This document shows positions 10,320 through 20,129 of a stretch of 64,000 bases of DNA, in pieces. The DNA lies in the NCBI GenBank assembly GCA_016183985.1, contig JACPDN010000006.1, positions 1,178,001 to 1,242,000 on the forward strand, read 5' to 3'. The DNA comes from Pseudomonadota bacterium. Lineage in GTDB: Bacteria > Pseudomonadota > Alphaproteobacteria > Dongiales > Dongiaceae. Numbering within the stretch: position 1 is the stretch's first letter; every line of letters starts with the position of its first letter. The notes beneath the pieces are model-generated. The model was not told where the DNA came from. It did no database searches and saw nothing but the letters and a program-made list of their open reading frames with translations. The position numbers were made by a program, and so were the translations under genes.

Positions 10320-11744
10320 ATGATGGCAAAATTCCCTTATAAGGGCCGCATTGTAATGATTGGCTATGGCTCGGTCGGCCGGTGCACGATGCCGCTGATC
10401 GAGCGTCACTTTGACATGCCTTTGAGCCGCGTCACGGTGGTCGACGGTCACGACCATTCCGAAGATGCCGCGCGCTTCATCGAGAAGGGTGTCAATTACA
10501 TCGTCGAGCCCCTGCACGAGGGCAATTATATCAAGGTGCTGTCGAAGCAGCTCTCGAAGGGTGATCTGTTGATCAACCTCTCGGTCGAGGTCGATTCGCT
10601 GGCGCTCATCGCCTGGTGCCAGAAGTCCGGGGTGCTCTATATCGACACCTGCATCGAACCCTGGGCCAATTATTACGACAACACCGCCATTCCGGAAGAG
10701 CAGCGCACGAACTATTTCCTGCGCCATCGCGCCCTGGAAGCGGCGAAGAAGTTTCCCAAGAACGGCCCCTCGGCGCTGCTCACGCATGGCGCCAATCCGG
10801 GCCTCATCACCCATTTCATCAAGCAGGGCCTGCTCGACGTCGCGCGCATGCGCGGCCTCAAATTCTCGAAGCCGAAGAGCCGCGAGGATTGGGCCAAGCT
10901 GATGCGCGATGCCGGCGTCAAAACCATTCACGTCGCCGAGCACGATCTGCAGGTGACCGACGTGCCGAAGCTTCCCGGCGAGTTCGTCAATACCTGGTCG
11001 ATCCCGGGTTTCGTCGGCGAAGGCTGCCAGCCGGCCGAGCTTGGCTGGGGCACGCATGAGAAGAAGATTCCGGAGAATGCCGGCCAGCATAAGGTGGGCT
11101 CGAAGGCCGCGATTTACCTGCGCCAGCCGGGCTGCACCACCGAGGTGCGCTCCTGGACACCGCATGGCGGCCCGATGATCGCCTATCTCATCACCCATGG
11201 CGAATCGATCACCACCGCCGATTACTTCTCCGTCACTGAGAAGGGCAAGGTGACCTATCGCCCGACAGTGCATTACGCCTATCACCCCTGCGACGATGCC
11301 GTTCTGTCGGTGCGTGAGTTCCAGGAAAAGAACTTCACCATGCAGAAGGATGTGCGCCTGCTGGGTGAGGAGATCGTCGACGGCATCGACGAGCTCGGCG
11401 CTTTGCTGATGGGCGATTTCGGCGCCTATTGGTACGGCTCGCAGCTCTCGATCCACGAGGCGCGCCGCATCATGGGTGTGGAATACAACGCGACCTCGCC
11501 GCAGATCGCCTCGCCGGTTCTCGCCGGTGCCATGTGGCTCATCGAGAATCCCAATCGCGGCGTCGTGGAACCGGAAGAGATCGACCACGACTACATCCTC
11601 GACATCTGCCGGCCCTATCTGGGTCCGGTGGTCGGCTGCTACAGCGATTGGACACCGTTGAAGGACCGCAATGTCCTCTTCAAGGAAGAAAATCTCGATT
11701 TGACCGACCCGTGGCAGTTCGAGAACTTCCGCGTTCGGCGGTAA
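10320..11744 (+). CDS. hss: Homospermidine synthase
   Basis: 474 aa; KGRIVMIGYGSVGRCTMPLIERHFDMP ... DTCIEPW motifs. Confidence 0.95.
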   Translation: MMAKFPYKGRIVMIGYGSVGRCTMPLIERHFDMPLSRVTVVDGHDHSEDAARFIEKGVNYIVEPLHEGNYIKVLSKQLSKGDLLINLSVEVDSLALIAWCQKSGVLYIDTCIEPWANYYDNTAIPEEQRTNYFLRHRALEAAKKFPKNGPSALLTHGANPGLITHFIKQGLLDVARMRGLKFSKPKSREDWAKLMRDAGVKTIHVAEHDLQVTDVPKLPGEFVNTWSIPGFVGEGCQPAELGWGTHEKKIPENAGQHKVGSKAAIYLRQPGCTTEVRSWTPHGGPMIAYLITHGESITTADYFSVTEKGKVTYRPTVHYAYHPCDDAVLSVREFQEKNFTMQKDVRLLGEEIVDGIDELGALLMGDFGAYWYGSQLSIHEARRIMGVEYNATSPQIASPVLAGAMWLIENPNRGVVEPEEIDHDYILDICRPYLGPVVGCYSDWTPLKDRNVLFKEENLDLTDPWQFENFRVRR

Positions 11745-11806
11745 GCATTGGCCAAAAGTGGGTGCCCGGGGCTTAACCCGGGGATCCACTGCCGGAGAGA
11801 ATTGAG

Positions 11807-11841
11807 AAAGGCCCGCTCTTTTCGAGCGGGCCTTTTCTTTT
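11807..11841 (+). terminator. Rho-independent terminator at convergent hss / DUF2125 junction
   Basis: AAAGGCCCGCTC-TTTTC-GAGCGGGCCTTTT followed by CTTTT. Confidence 0.88.
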
Positions 11842-12736
11842 AGAAATTGAAACTCGGCAGCTTTGCGAGCTTCACCGGCCCCAGCCACAAATGCCCCTGT
11901 TGCAGGCTGAGGCTCAGATCGACATATGCTTTGCCCGTATCGTCCGGTTTGGCGAGACCCTGCACCATGATCCGCGCCGTCTTGGCGCTGCGCTCATCGA
12001 GCAGGCCATCGCGATCGAGCATATCCACCGTCTCGGCGACACCATGCGCCCGCAAGGTGATTGCGCCCAAGGGCTGCAAGGCTTCATCGAGCGCCAGCGT
12101 CCCCTCGCCCGCCGCATCGAGCGGCTTCTGCGCGAAAGAGAACGCCTTCACTTCGAGCACGCCGCCCGCCTGTGCCCAACCACGCAAGGCCGTGCCGAGA
12201 TCCGGCGCCATCGGCACCGGCCCCATCACGGCGCCGCGTGCGGCCACGAGCTCGATCGGCCCGGCGGTCACGGCGCGCTGACCCTCGGGCAATTGCACGT
12301 TCGCAGCCGCCAGATCGAAACCAAGGAAGGGCTGGTGATAATCGGCGGGCGGCACTTTCGGAATATCGACACTGCCATCGAGTGCGCCCGCCTTATAGAC
12401 GCCCGGCGAACCGCTGAAACTGACATCGCGAGCCGTCACGATGACGGTGTTGAGGTTCCAGGGCTTGATCTCGGCAATGACGGAAGCCGCCACGATTTGC
12501 GCCGGGGCGGCACCTTGCAGCAGCATCTCCGCAGCGCCGAAATCGCGCCGGAAGGTCAGCGGAAAGCCGCCGATCGATCCGTCGGCAAGGCGCACGTCGT
12601 TGCCACCCGCGCGCTGCTCGGCGACCCAGACCTCGATCCCCGCCTGCAGCTTTGCCGCCACGAAGAACCAATAGCCGGTATAGGCAGCACCCAGGACGAG
12701 AATCAGCCCGAGGCCGAGAAGCGTCGGCAACTTCAC
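11840..12736 (-). CDS. DUF2125 domain-containing protein
   Basis: N-terminal TM then LQAGIEVWVAEQRAGGNDVRLADGSIGGFPLTFRRDF. Confidence 0.85.
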   Translation of the reverse strand: MKLPTLLGLGLILVLGAAYTGYWFFVAAKLQAGIEVWVAEQRAGGNDVRLADGSIGGFPLTFRRDFGAAEMLLQGAAPAQIVAASVIAEIKPWNLNTVIVTARDVSFSGSPGVYKAGALDGSVDIPKVPPADYHQPFLGFDLAAANVQLPEGQRAVTAGPIELVAARGAVMGPVPMAPDLGTALRGWAQAGGVLEVKAFSFAQKPLDAAGEGTLALDEALQPLGAITLRAHGVAETVDMLDRDGLLDERSAKTARIMVQGLAKPDDTGKAYVDLSLSLQQGHLWLGPVKLAKLPSFNF

Positions 12737-12746
12737 GCTTTCACGA

Positions 12747-13475
12747 TCATGCTTGCGCCTGGGCCGGCTTATCCGAGGTCGGAATGGCCAGGCGGTCCTT
12801 GTTGAGCTTGCGCTCCACCCAGTTGAGGCCGCGCGTCAACACGAAGACGGTGACGAAATAGACGATGCCGGCGCCGATCAGCGTGTCGTAGACGCGATAG
12901 GTGTCGACACGGATTGAAGTCGCCGTGCCCATCACCTCATATACCGTGACCAGCGAAGCGACTGATGTCACCTTGAGCAGCAGGATCGTCTCCGAGCTCA
13001 TGGTCGGCAGGCAGATGCGCACGGCGCGCGGCAATGTGATCCGCCAGAAGACCTGGGCCCGGCTCATGCCGAAGGCGCGCGCCGCCTCGATCTCGCCATG
13101 CGGCACGGCGAGGATGGCACCGCGCAGGATTTCGCCGGTATAGCCCGCCGTATTGAGCGAGAGCGCGAAGATCGCGTAGTAGAGCCCGTTCTTCAGAAAC
13201 GGATAACCGCGCATCATCCAGCCCGGAATCAGTTCGCCCAGGCCGTAATAGATAAAGAAGAGCTGAATGAGGAAAGGCGTACCGCGCATCGTAAAGATGA
13301 AAGCGCGCGCCGGGATCCAGAGAAGCGGATTGGGATTGAGACGGGCCAGTGCCACTGGCACGGCGAGAGAGTTCCCAATGACACTGGAAGTAATGGTGAG
13401 TAGCAAGGTGAGTGGCAGGACAGCAATAAGCTGCGGCAGCACCACGGTGATCATATAGATCGGATCGAATTTCAT
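12747..13475 (-). CDS. Amino-acid ABC transporter permease (HisM-type)
   Basis: EAARAFGMSRAQVFWRITLPRAVRICLP coupling-loop motif; start at MKFDPIYM preferred over ORF-track start 13544. Confidence 0.9.
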   Translation of the reverse strand: MKFDPIYMITVVLPQLIAVLPLTLLLTITSSVIGNSLAVPVALARLNPNPLLWIPARAFIFTMRGTPFLIQLFFIYYGLGELIPGWMMRGYPFLKNGLYYAIFALSLNTAGYTGEILRGAILAVPHGEIEAARAFGMSRAQVFWRITLPRAVRICLPTMSSETILLLKVTSVASLVTVYEVMGTATSIRVDTYRVYDTLIGAGIVYFVTVFVLTRGLNWVERKLNKDRLAIPTSDKPAQAQA

Positions 13476-13491
13476 CCCTGTGCCCCGCTCC

Positions 13492-14220
13492 TTAAGCGCG
13501 CCTGACGCCGCGATTGGCGCGCTTTTCGAGACGGCCGGTGACATACATGGAAACGCCCGACACGATCATGAACACAATGGCGGTCGCCCCGTAATAGAAG
13601 ATGAAATGCTTGGTCTGTGTGGCGGCGCCGCGACCGACCGACATGATGTCGCCAACCGCCGCCACCACGCTCACAAAGGCGCTGTCCTTGGTGATGTTGA
13701 GCCACTGGTTGCCAAGCCCCGTGATCGAATAGCGGATCATCTGCGGCAGGATGATGCGCACGAAACGCCGTGGCCCATGCATGCCGAAGGCCTTCGCCGC
13801 TTCGATCTGCCCCTTCGGCACCGCCTGGATGCCGCCGCGCAGGACGTCGGTGAGATAGGCACCATAGATGATGCCGAGTGCCGCGATGACGGCGCCAAAC
13901 GGGTTGATCTCCACTCCACGCTCGGCGAGGCCCAGCCCCACCAGCACGCTGGAGAGGGTCGAGGTGCCGGCATAGAAAATGAGGATGATGAGCAGCAGCT
14001 CCGGCACCGACCTCACGACCGTGGTATAGACCTCACCGGCGCGGTTGAGCGCCCGCACATGGCACAGCTTCGACCAAGCACCCAGCATGCCAATGCCAAA
14101 GGCAATGATATAGGCGCATGCCGAGATGAAGAGCGTGATGTAGATGCCCTTGAAGAATTCGTCGCCATAGCCCGTCTCACCCCAGGCTAGCGTCGCCCAT
14201 AAGGATTGTGCAGCCGCCAA
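13492..14220 (-). CDS. Amino-acid ABC transporter permease (HisQ-type)
   Basis: RGGIQAVPKGQIEAAKAFGMHGPRRFVRIILPQMIRY motif. Confidence 0.9.
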   Translation of the reverse strand: MAAAQSLWATLAWGETGYGDEFFKGIYITLFISACAYIIAFGIGMLGAWSKLCHVRALNRAGEVYTTVVRSVPELLLIILIFYAGTSTLSSVLVGLGLAERGVEINPFGAVIAALGIIYGAYLTDVLRGGIQAVPKGQIEAAKAFGMHGPRRFVRIILPQMIRYSITGLGNQWLNITKDSAFVSVVAAVGDIMSVGRGAATQTKHFIFYYGATAIVFMIVSGVSMYVTGRLEKRANRGVRRA

Positions 14221-14361
14221 AGCTGGCCCCCATCGTAAAACCTGTTCCCTGCATCGGCCGGTTTGCCCGGCTCGTAGCTATGCAGGATCGTACCCCCCGC
14301 CCCCCGCCGGCAGCAATACCGCATTGCGGCGCCAATAGACAAAAGCGGGGCGTATGAAAGC

Positions 14362-14394
14362 AAAACCGCCCGGCCAGGGGGCCGGGCGGTTCCG
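14362..14394 (-). terminator. Intra-operon hairpin/terminator between SBP and permease genes
   Basis: AACCGCCCGGCC-AGGG-GGCCGGGCGGTT; minus-strand transcript then has TTTTG. Confidence 0.7.
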
Positions 14395-14412
14395 ATTGCA
14401 GCATCAATCCGC

Positions 14413-15225
14413 TTAGTTGGTCGCCGTGAAGCTCGGCTTAATCAGCATGCCGGTCAGTTCCGGATACTTCGCCGTGATCTCGTCATACTTGCCGCTGACG
14501 ACCACGTCCTTGATCGCCGCGTTGAGCAGGTCGAGCGTCGCCTGGTCATCCTTGCGGACGGCGGCACCGACGCCTTCACCCATGATCGGATCCTGCGGCA
14601 CGACGGCCTTTTCTTCGTAATCCTTGCCAGCGTCCGAAGCGAGGAACGGGGCCAGGGTCGAACGGCCTTCCTGGACGTAGTCGACGCGGCCGGCGGCGAG
14701 ATCGGCCAGCGCCGTGTCGAGACCGTCATAGGTCTTGATTTCGGCGGCGGAGCCGAAGCGCTTCTGCAGGAACTTCGAGTGGATCGTGGCGTTCTGCGCG
14801 CCCATGATCTTGCCCTTCATCGATTCCGCGTTGTCGAAATCGATCTTCGTCGCATCCGACTTCGGCCCGATGATGATCGTGGTCGAGTCATAATAGAAAT
14901 GCGTGAAGTTGACCTGCTGCTTGCGGTCTTCGTTGATCGTCATCGAGGCGAAGATAAAATCGATCTTGCCTTCCTGCAGTGCCGGGATGATTCCATCCCA
15001 GGCCGTCGGGAAAAGCTCGCACTTGATCTTCGCCGCGTCGCACACCGCCATGGCGAGATCGACTTCCCAGCCGGTCCACTTGCCGCTGGTGTCCTTGGTG
15101 GCAAAGGGCGGATAGTCGGTCTGGTCCATACCGACCTTGTAAACCTTATCCTCGGCATGCGCGCTGACGGCCATGACGGCGAGGACGGCACCGGCGACGA
15201 TGCTCCCAAACAAGCTCTTTTTCAT
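14413..15225 (-). CDS. Amino-acid ABC transporter substrate-binding protein
   Basis: Signal peptide MKKSLFGSIVAGAVLAVMAVSAHA then KVYKVGMDQTDYPPFATKDTSGKWTGWEVDLAMAVC; alternative start 15231. Confidence 0.92.
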   Translation of the reverse strand: MKKSLFGSIVAGAVLAVMAVSAHAEDKVYKVGMDQTDYPPFATKDTSGKWTGWEVDLAMAVCDAAKIKCELFPTAWDGIIPALQEGKIDFIFASMTINEDRKQQVNFTHFYYDSTTIIIGPKSDATKIDFDNAESMKGKIMGAQNATIHSKFLQKRFGSAAEIKTYDGLDTALADLAAGRVDYVQEGRSTLAPFLASDAGKDYEEKAVVPQDPIMGEGVGAAVRKDDQATLDLLNAAIKDVVVSGKYDEITAKYPELTGMLIKPSFTATN

Positions 15226-15460
15226 GATCATTCCCTGGTCAAAGTTGCCCTGTTTAAACCTCTGATACCGATCCTCTTGCTGCCGTCCCGCTGACCGCTC
15301 TGATGTCGGCCTTGAGGCGGGGGTAAAGGGTCGGCTCAGGCAAAAGACTAGCACAAGGAAATCCGGCTTGGGTAGCAGCCATACGGGTGTCAAACAGACA
15401 AATCCGCGTGAGAAAGCCCTGTGATTGGACGGTGTTAACCCTCAAATCGCCGGAAGCAGC

Positions 15461-15556
15461 CCCTCGCCCCAACCCTCTCCCCGCAAGCGGGGCGAGGGAG
15501 TCTCCAGCGAGTCACGGCAGCTAGCCCCTCGCCCCACGAAGTGGGGAGTGGGGCCT
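15461..15556. repeat. Two adjacent family A GC-rich palindromic repeats
   Basis: CCCCAACCCTCTCCCCGCAAGCGGGGCGAGGG and CCCCTCGCCCCACGAAGTGGGGAGTGGGG. Confidence 0.7.
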
Positions 15557-15570
15557 TTTCTGAAGCGCGC

Positions 15571-16761
15571 TCACGCCTTCCCCAGGAACGCCTCGAACCG
15601 GTCCATGGCTTCCGACAGCCGCTCGTTGGACTGGGCGTAGCAGAGGCGCAAATAGCCCTCGCCGCCGGCACCGAAAGCCGTTCCCGGGGCAAGCCCCACG
15701 CGCCCCTCGACCACCAGACGCTTGCAGAAATTGAGCGCGGCATCGGGCGCATCGCCAAGCTCGGCCACCTGCAGCATCAGGTAGAACGAGGCGTCGGCGG
15801 GGATGACGCGGACACGATTCATGCGCCCCAAGCGCTCAAGCACCAGGTCGCGCCCGCTCTTGCAGCGCGCCACCATCCATTTCACCCAATCCTCGCCATC
15901 GCGGATCGCCTTCACGCAGGCCGCCTGCAGGAAGGGCTGTCCGCCCGAGGTATTGAATTCCAGCAATCGCTCGAAGGCGGTCGTGGCTGCCCGCGGCATC
16001 ACCATCCAGCCCACGCGCCAGCCGGTCATCGCCCAGGTCTTCGAGAAGGAATTGACCACGAAGACCGGATCGTCGGGCGTCGCGATCTCCAGGAACGAGG
16101 GCGCCACCGGGCGGTTATAGACCAGGCGGTTGTAGACCTCGTCGGCGATGAGCGCGATGCCGCGTGTCCGGCAGAAATCGAGCAGCGCCTTGCGCTGTTC
16201 CTCCGGCATGATCCAACCGGTGGGATTGCCGGGCGAGGCCACATAGATGGCGCGCGTGCGTGCGTCGCAGGCGGCAAAGAGCTTTCCAAGATCGAGATGC
16301 CAACCGTCATCCTCGCCTTTGAGCGGCACCTGTCGCGCCTCGCCACCCATGATCGTGACGGCACGATAGATGTTCGGCCAGACCGGGCTGACGCAGACCA
16401 TATTGTCGCCGGCACCAATCAGCGATTGCACGATCAGCATCATCGCGTTCATGCCCGATGACGTCACCGCGATGCGATCCTCGGTGAGTTCGATGCCATA
16501 GAGGCGGCGGTGATAATCGATGAGCGCGTCGCGCAGCTCCGGAATGCCGCGCTTATAGGTATAGAAGGTCTTGCCTTCTTTAAGCGCCTCGGCCGCCGCG
16601 TCGCAGACGAATTTGGTGGTCGGCAGATCGCCTTCGCCCACCCACAGGCCAATGACGTCCGGCACGTGAAAGCCCATCTTCCACACATCGACGATCTGCG
16701 AATCCTCGAGGGAGGCGATGGCGGGGCGAAGATTGAGGCCTGCTGTGGTGGGGGCGGTCAT
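15571..16761 (-). CDS. Class I/II PLP-dependent aminotransferase
   Basis: SPGNPTGWIMPEEQ, NSFSKTWAMTGWRVGWMV motifs. Confidence 0.93.
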   Translation of the reverse strand: MTAPTTAGLNLRPAIASLEDSQIVDVWKMGFHVPDVIGLWVGEGDLPTTKFVCDAAAEALKEGKTFYTYKRGIPELRDALIDYHRRLYGIELTEDRIAVTSSGMNAMMLIVQSLIGAGDNMVCVSPVWPNIYRAVTIMGGEARQVPLKGEDDGWHLDLGKLFAACDARTRAIYVASPGNPTGWIMPEEQRKALLDFCRTRGIALIADEVYNRLVYNRPVAPSFLEIATPDDPVFVVNSFSKTWAMTGWRVGWMVMPRAATTAFERLLEFNTSGGQPFLQAACVKAIRDGEDWVKWMVARCKSGRDLVLERLGRMNRVRVIPADASFYLMLQVAELGDAPDAALNFCKRLVVEGRVGLAPGTAFGAGGEGYLRLCYAQSNERLSEAMDRFEAFLGKA

Positions 16762-16776
16762 GGCGGGAAGATCTCG

Positions 16777-17712
16777 TCAAGGTGAACGGGGTTGCGCGAT
16801 CGCCGCGGCAGCCGGCTTTTTCTCACGCGGGCGCCACAGCACTAGAAGGTTGCCGGACATTACCAAAGCAAAGCCCAGTCCCGCCAGGGGCGACCAGCTA
16901 TAGCCTTCCAGGAAAGTGGAAAGGGTGAGGGCCACGATCGGGAACATGACGCTGGAATAGGCGGCCCGCGCCGCACCGATGCGCTGCACCAGATGCAGAT
17001 AGCAGCCGAAGCCGATCACGGTGGCAAAGAGCGCCAGGCCAATGAGCGAGATCGTATAAGCGGGCCGCGGATCGTAATTGAAGCTCGCCCCGGCAGCGAG
17101 GGCGAAGCCCAGGCAGAACAGCGCCCCGAAGCTCATGCCGATGGTGTTGGATTGGATGACCGGGATCTCCAGCGCCTTCAATCGCACGCTCACCATATTG
17201 CCGAGCGATGCAAGATAAGTGGCAAGCAGTGAGAGACCGAGGCCCAAAGCCGGCGCCGAGCCGAGCCCATTGCTGGCAAGCTCCGGATAGAAGACGAGGC
17301 AAAGCCCGGTCAACCCGATGAGGGCCACCACGAAGGCGCGACCGTCGATCTTCTGCCGGAAGAACAGTGCCAGGTTGATGATGTTCATCATCGACATGGT
17401 GGAGAAGCAGACCGCGAGCAACCCGCTCACCAGATGGCTTCCTGCAAAATAGAACAGGATGTAATTGCCGCAGAAGAGACACATCCCCTGCACCGCCATC
17501 AAGAGAACGACGCGGGCCGGAAAGCGCAGCGAGCGCCGGGTGACGGCACAGAAGCCGATGAGAATCACGGCGGAGAGCAGGAAGCGATAGCTAAGCGACA
17601 CCTGCGGCGCCACGACGCCCAATTGCTGCTCGATCCCGTACCAGGACGACCCCCAGATCAGCACGACCAGTGTGTAAAGCGCCCAGACGGGCATGCAGAT
17701 CACTCCCCTCAA
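16777..17712 (-). CDS. EamA/DMT family transporter
   Basis: About 10 TM segments; IWGSSWYGIEQQLG, C-terminal EGYSWSPLAGLGFALVMSGNLLVL. Confidence 0.88.
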   Translation of the reverse strand: MRGVICMPVWALYTLVVLIWGSSWYGIEQQLGVVAPQVSLSYRFLLSAVILIGFCAVTRRSLRFPARVVLLMAVQGMCLFCGNYILFYFAGSHLVSGLLAVCFSTMSMMNIINLALFFRQKIDGRAFVVALIGLTGLCLVFYPELASNGLGSAPALGLGLSLLATYLASLGNMVSVRLKALEIPVIQSNTIGMSFGALFCLGFALAAGASFNYDPRPAYTISLIGLALFATVIGFGCYLHLVQRIGAARAAYSSVMFPIVALTLSTFLEGYSWSPLAGLGFALVMSGNLLVLWRPREKKPAAAAIAQPRSP

Positions 17713-17862
17713 CGAGAAGTGCCGACGCTAGTGGCCCAGCACTATTCGCACAATTTCCGATACGGCATGCGTGTCATGCGACGGGCAATGTGTGGAGACA
17801 ATGGTACCATTGAATTGCCATCCCCCGCGAAGACGGGGGATGACAACAGGGTTCGGGAATTC

Positions 17863-19503
17863 TCACGCCACCAGATTGAAGAATATCCGCGTGTTGTCGT
17901 AGCCGGCGGCGATGGTCAGGCGATCGCCGGGGCTCACGGCGATGGGTTCCTTGAAGAAATGCGCCGCCTGCTTCCAGTGATTGGTGCGGTTATGGCTGTC
18001 GGAGCGGTAGACGACGTCCTCGAACATGTGAAGGTCGAACCAGAAGGCGACACCGTGGCAGAGGCCCGCTTCCGTCACCGGCACGACCAGCCGGTGGCTG
18101 TCCATCTCCTTCATGTCGACGCGGAAGTCGAAATCGAGTGCCGCGAAGCGGTCGGAGAGGCGCCGGTGTGGGTCGCTTGCGAAATCGATCACCGCGTAAC
18201 CTGGCGAGCGGAAGCGATCCATCACCGACATGTCGAAACCGGCGATCTCGCCTACCGGATTGATCCGCGCCAGATGATCGCATTCCAGCAACACGCCATA
18301 GACGGTTGAGGCTTCGGGGATGATGCGCCCCTCGGGCTTCACCAGATTCTCCCGCGCGTGGCGGATGATGGACAGCATATTGGGCGCCAGCATGCCGACA
18401 TTGATGAGTTCCGACACAAAGAGATCTGCCTTTTCCGGCAGGTCTTCGCCCAATCGCAATTGCGTTGATTTCTTGGTGATGACGGTGATCCTGTCGGCAT
18501 AGCCATTGGCCGCGATGATGTCGCGCGCGGCATCGGCGATGGTCGGCAGCACCTCGCAAGTAACGACTTGGCCGGCACCGGCGCGCGCCGCCATCATCGA
18601 AACAATGCCGGAACCGGTGCCGATCTCGAACACCAGATCGCCGGGCCGCACCGCGCGCTGCAATGCGCTGTCATAGGCCTCGTTGCGCTCCTCGTCATTG
18701 ATCATCGGGATATGCCAGGCCGGCACCATCGACGACAATTGCAGGCGCAGGGCGAAATTGAGATCCTCATCTTCCGGCAGTTCGGCAAGCCCGGCGCGGA
18801 TCACATCCATCGCGCCGTCGGGCTGCTGCTGATCATGCAGCGCTTGTGCCAGCGACGCATAAGCCGGCGCGCATTTGGGGTCGAGCCGCAGCGCTTCGCG
18901 GAAGCAGTTCTCCGCCTCCGGCATGTGGTCGAGCTGGTAGAGAATCTCGCCGGCGTTGAAATGCGCATCGACAAAAGCGGGGTCGTGGCGGATCGCCTCG
19001 TTGAAGCAGATCAGCGCCTTGTCGAACTGGCCGCGCCGCTTGAGGGCCATACCCAGATTGTTGATCGCCGCCACCTGCACCGGCGGCCGCGCCAGTGCCT
19101 GGCGAAAAGCACCCTCCGCCTCCTCGACCCGGTCGAGGCGCAAGAGGGCGTTCCCCAGATTGTTCCAGGCCATGCTGTCTTCGGGGCGCAACATGGTGGC
19201 GCGCCGGAAGCTCACTTCCGCATCGCCATTGCGTCCGAGCGCATAGAGCAGTGCTCCACGGCTGTTATGAAACTGTCCCCAGGTCGGGTCGAGGGTGATC
19301 GCGCGTTCAATGAGGTCGAGGGCCTGGGCCGAATCCGCACCACCCTGAAAGCCGATCACGCCGAGAAGATGGACCGCATCGGCATTGTCCGGCTCGCGCG
19401 CCACGATATCGGCACAGATCGCACTAGCCTCGCCGAGCTGCCCGTTTTCGATGGCAACCATCACCGGCTCGATGGATTGGGCCCGTTCTTCAGCAGTTTT
19501 CAT
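17863..19503 (-). CDS. TPR protein fused to PRMT-like SAM-dependent methyltransferase
   Basis: N-terminal TPR units, then LVFEIGTGSGIVSMMAARAGAGQVVTCEVLP...VSELINVGMLAPN. Confidence 0.85.
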   Translation of the reverse strand: MKTAEERAQSIEPVMVAIENGQLGEASAICADIVAREPDNADAVHLLGVIGFQGGADSAQALDLIERAITLDPTWGQFHNSRGALLYALGRNGDAEVSFRRATMLRPEDSMAWNNLGNALLRLDRVEEAEGAFRQALARPPVQVAAINNLGMALKRRGQFDKALICFNEAIRHDPAFVDAHFNAGEILYQLDHMPEAENCFREALRLDPKCAPAYASLAQALHDQQQPDGAMDVIRAGLAELPEDEDLNFALRLQLSSMVPAWHIPMINDEERNEAYDSALQRAVRPGDLVFEIGTGSGIVSMMAARAGAGQVVTCEVLPTIADAARDIIAANGYADRITVITKKSTQLRLGEDLPEKADLFVSELINVGMLAPNMLSIIRHARENLVKPEGRIIPEASTVYGVLLECDHLARINPVGEIAGFDMSVMDRFRSPGYAVIDFASDPHRRLSDRFAALDFDFRVDMKEMDSHRLVVPVTEAGLCHGVAFWFDLHMFEDVVYRSDSHNRTNHWKQAAHFFKEPIAVSPGDRLTIAAGYDNTRIFFNLVA

Positions 19504-19603
19504 GACTTAAGGCCTTCCGCTCCGCAATTTCGCGGGCAGTCTAGCGCGCAGAATCGGCCGAACGCCAGTTTAGGCGTCGGTCTAGCGGCTTAAGGCCTGG
19601 ATT

Positions 19604-19891
19604 TTAAGCGAGGATATTGACCAGCGACCCGCGGCCGCCGGCCGGGGTGTTGCCGGAAGCGGTCGGCGTGGCACTGCCATTGCCGCTGTCGAGTTGCGGG
19701 GCCGATGGCGCCTGTGGGGCGCTGGGTGCGGCCCCCGCCACCTGCTTGGCGGCACTCACCGCCTGGCTCAGCAGATTGGCAACGTTCTGATCCTGGTTCT
19801 GCTGGCCCTTGATGCCGGCAAAGGCAAGCTGCTGCCCGCGCTGGGCGCTAGCGATCTGGGAGGCGGCAAAACCGGCGGCGGCGACGTCCAT
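19604..19891 (-). CDS. Small YjfB-like (putative motility) protein
   Basis: MDVAAAGFAASQIASAQRGQQLAFAGIKGQQ...GRGSLVNILA. Confidence 0.55.
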   Translation of the reverse strand: MDVAAAGFAASQIASAQRGQQLAFAGIKGQQNQDQNVANLLSQAVSAAKQVAGAAPSAPQAPSAPQLDSGNGSATPTASGNTPAGGRGSLVNILA

Positions 19892-19910
19892 GAAATCGGA
19901 TCCTGATCTC

Positions 19911-20129
19911 TTAGGCGGTGATGTCGAGGAGGGCTTGGGTATTCTCGGCGTCGGCGCGGATGACCGCCGTATTGGCCTTGAAACTGGTGGCAGCCAAGCT
20001 CAGCGAGACGATGTCTTCCGGATCGAGCGAGCCCGCCGCGATGTTCTGGGCGCTCTTTTCGATATCGCTCTGGGCCTTCTTCAGCCCTTCGATGGCCGTG
20101 CTGACAGCTGGGGTCGATGAAATTTCCAT
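19911..20129 (-). CDS. Small protein resembling C-terminal module of flagellar rod/hook proteins
   Basis: MEISSTPAVSTAIEGLKKAQSDIEKSAQNIAAG...TSFKANTAVIRADAENTQALLDITA; ORF-track start 20186 trimmed. Confidence 0.6.
   Translation of the reverse strand: MEISSTPAVSTAIEGLKKAQSDIEKSAQNIAAGSLDPEDIVSLSLAATSFKANTAVIRADAENTQALLDITA

Noticed and set aside
10272-11888. 538 aa minus-strand ORF antisense to hss
   Set aside because: Shadow ORF; crosses the convergent terminator.
15231-15393. N-terminal 54 aa extension of the amino-acid SBP ORF
   Set aside because: Upstream of a perfect signal peptide start; extension is probably noncoding leader.
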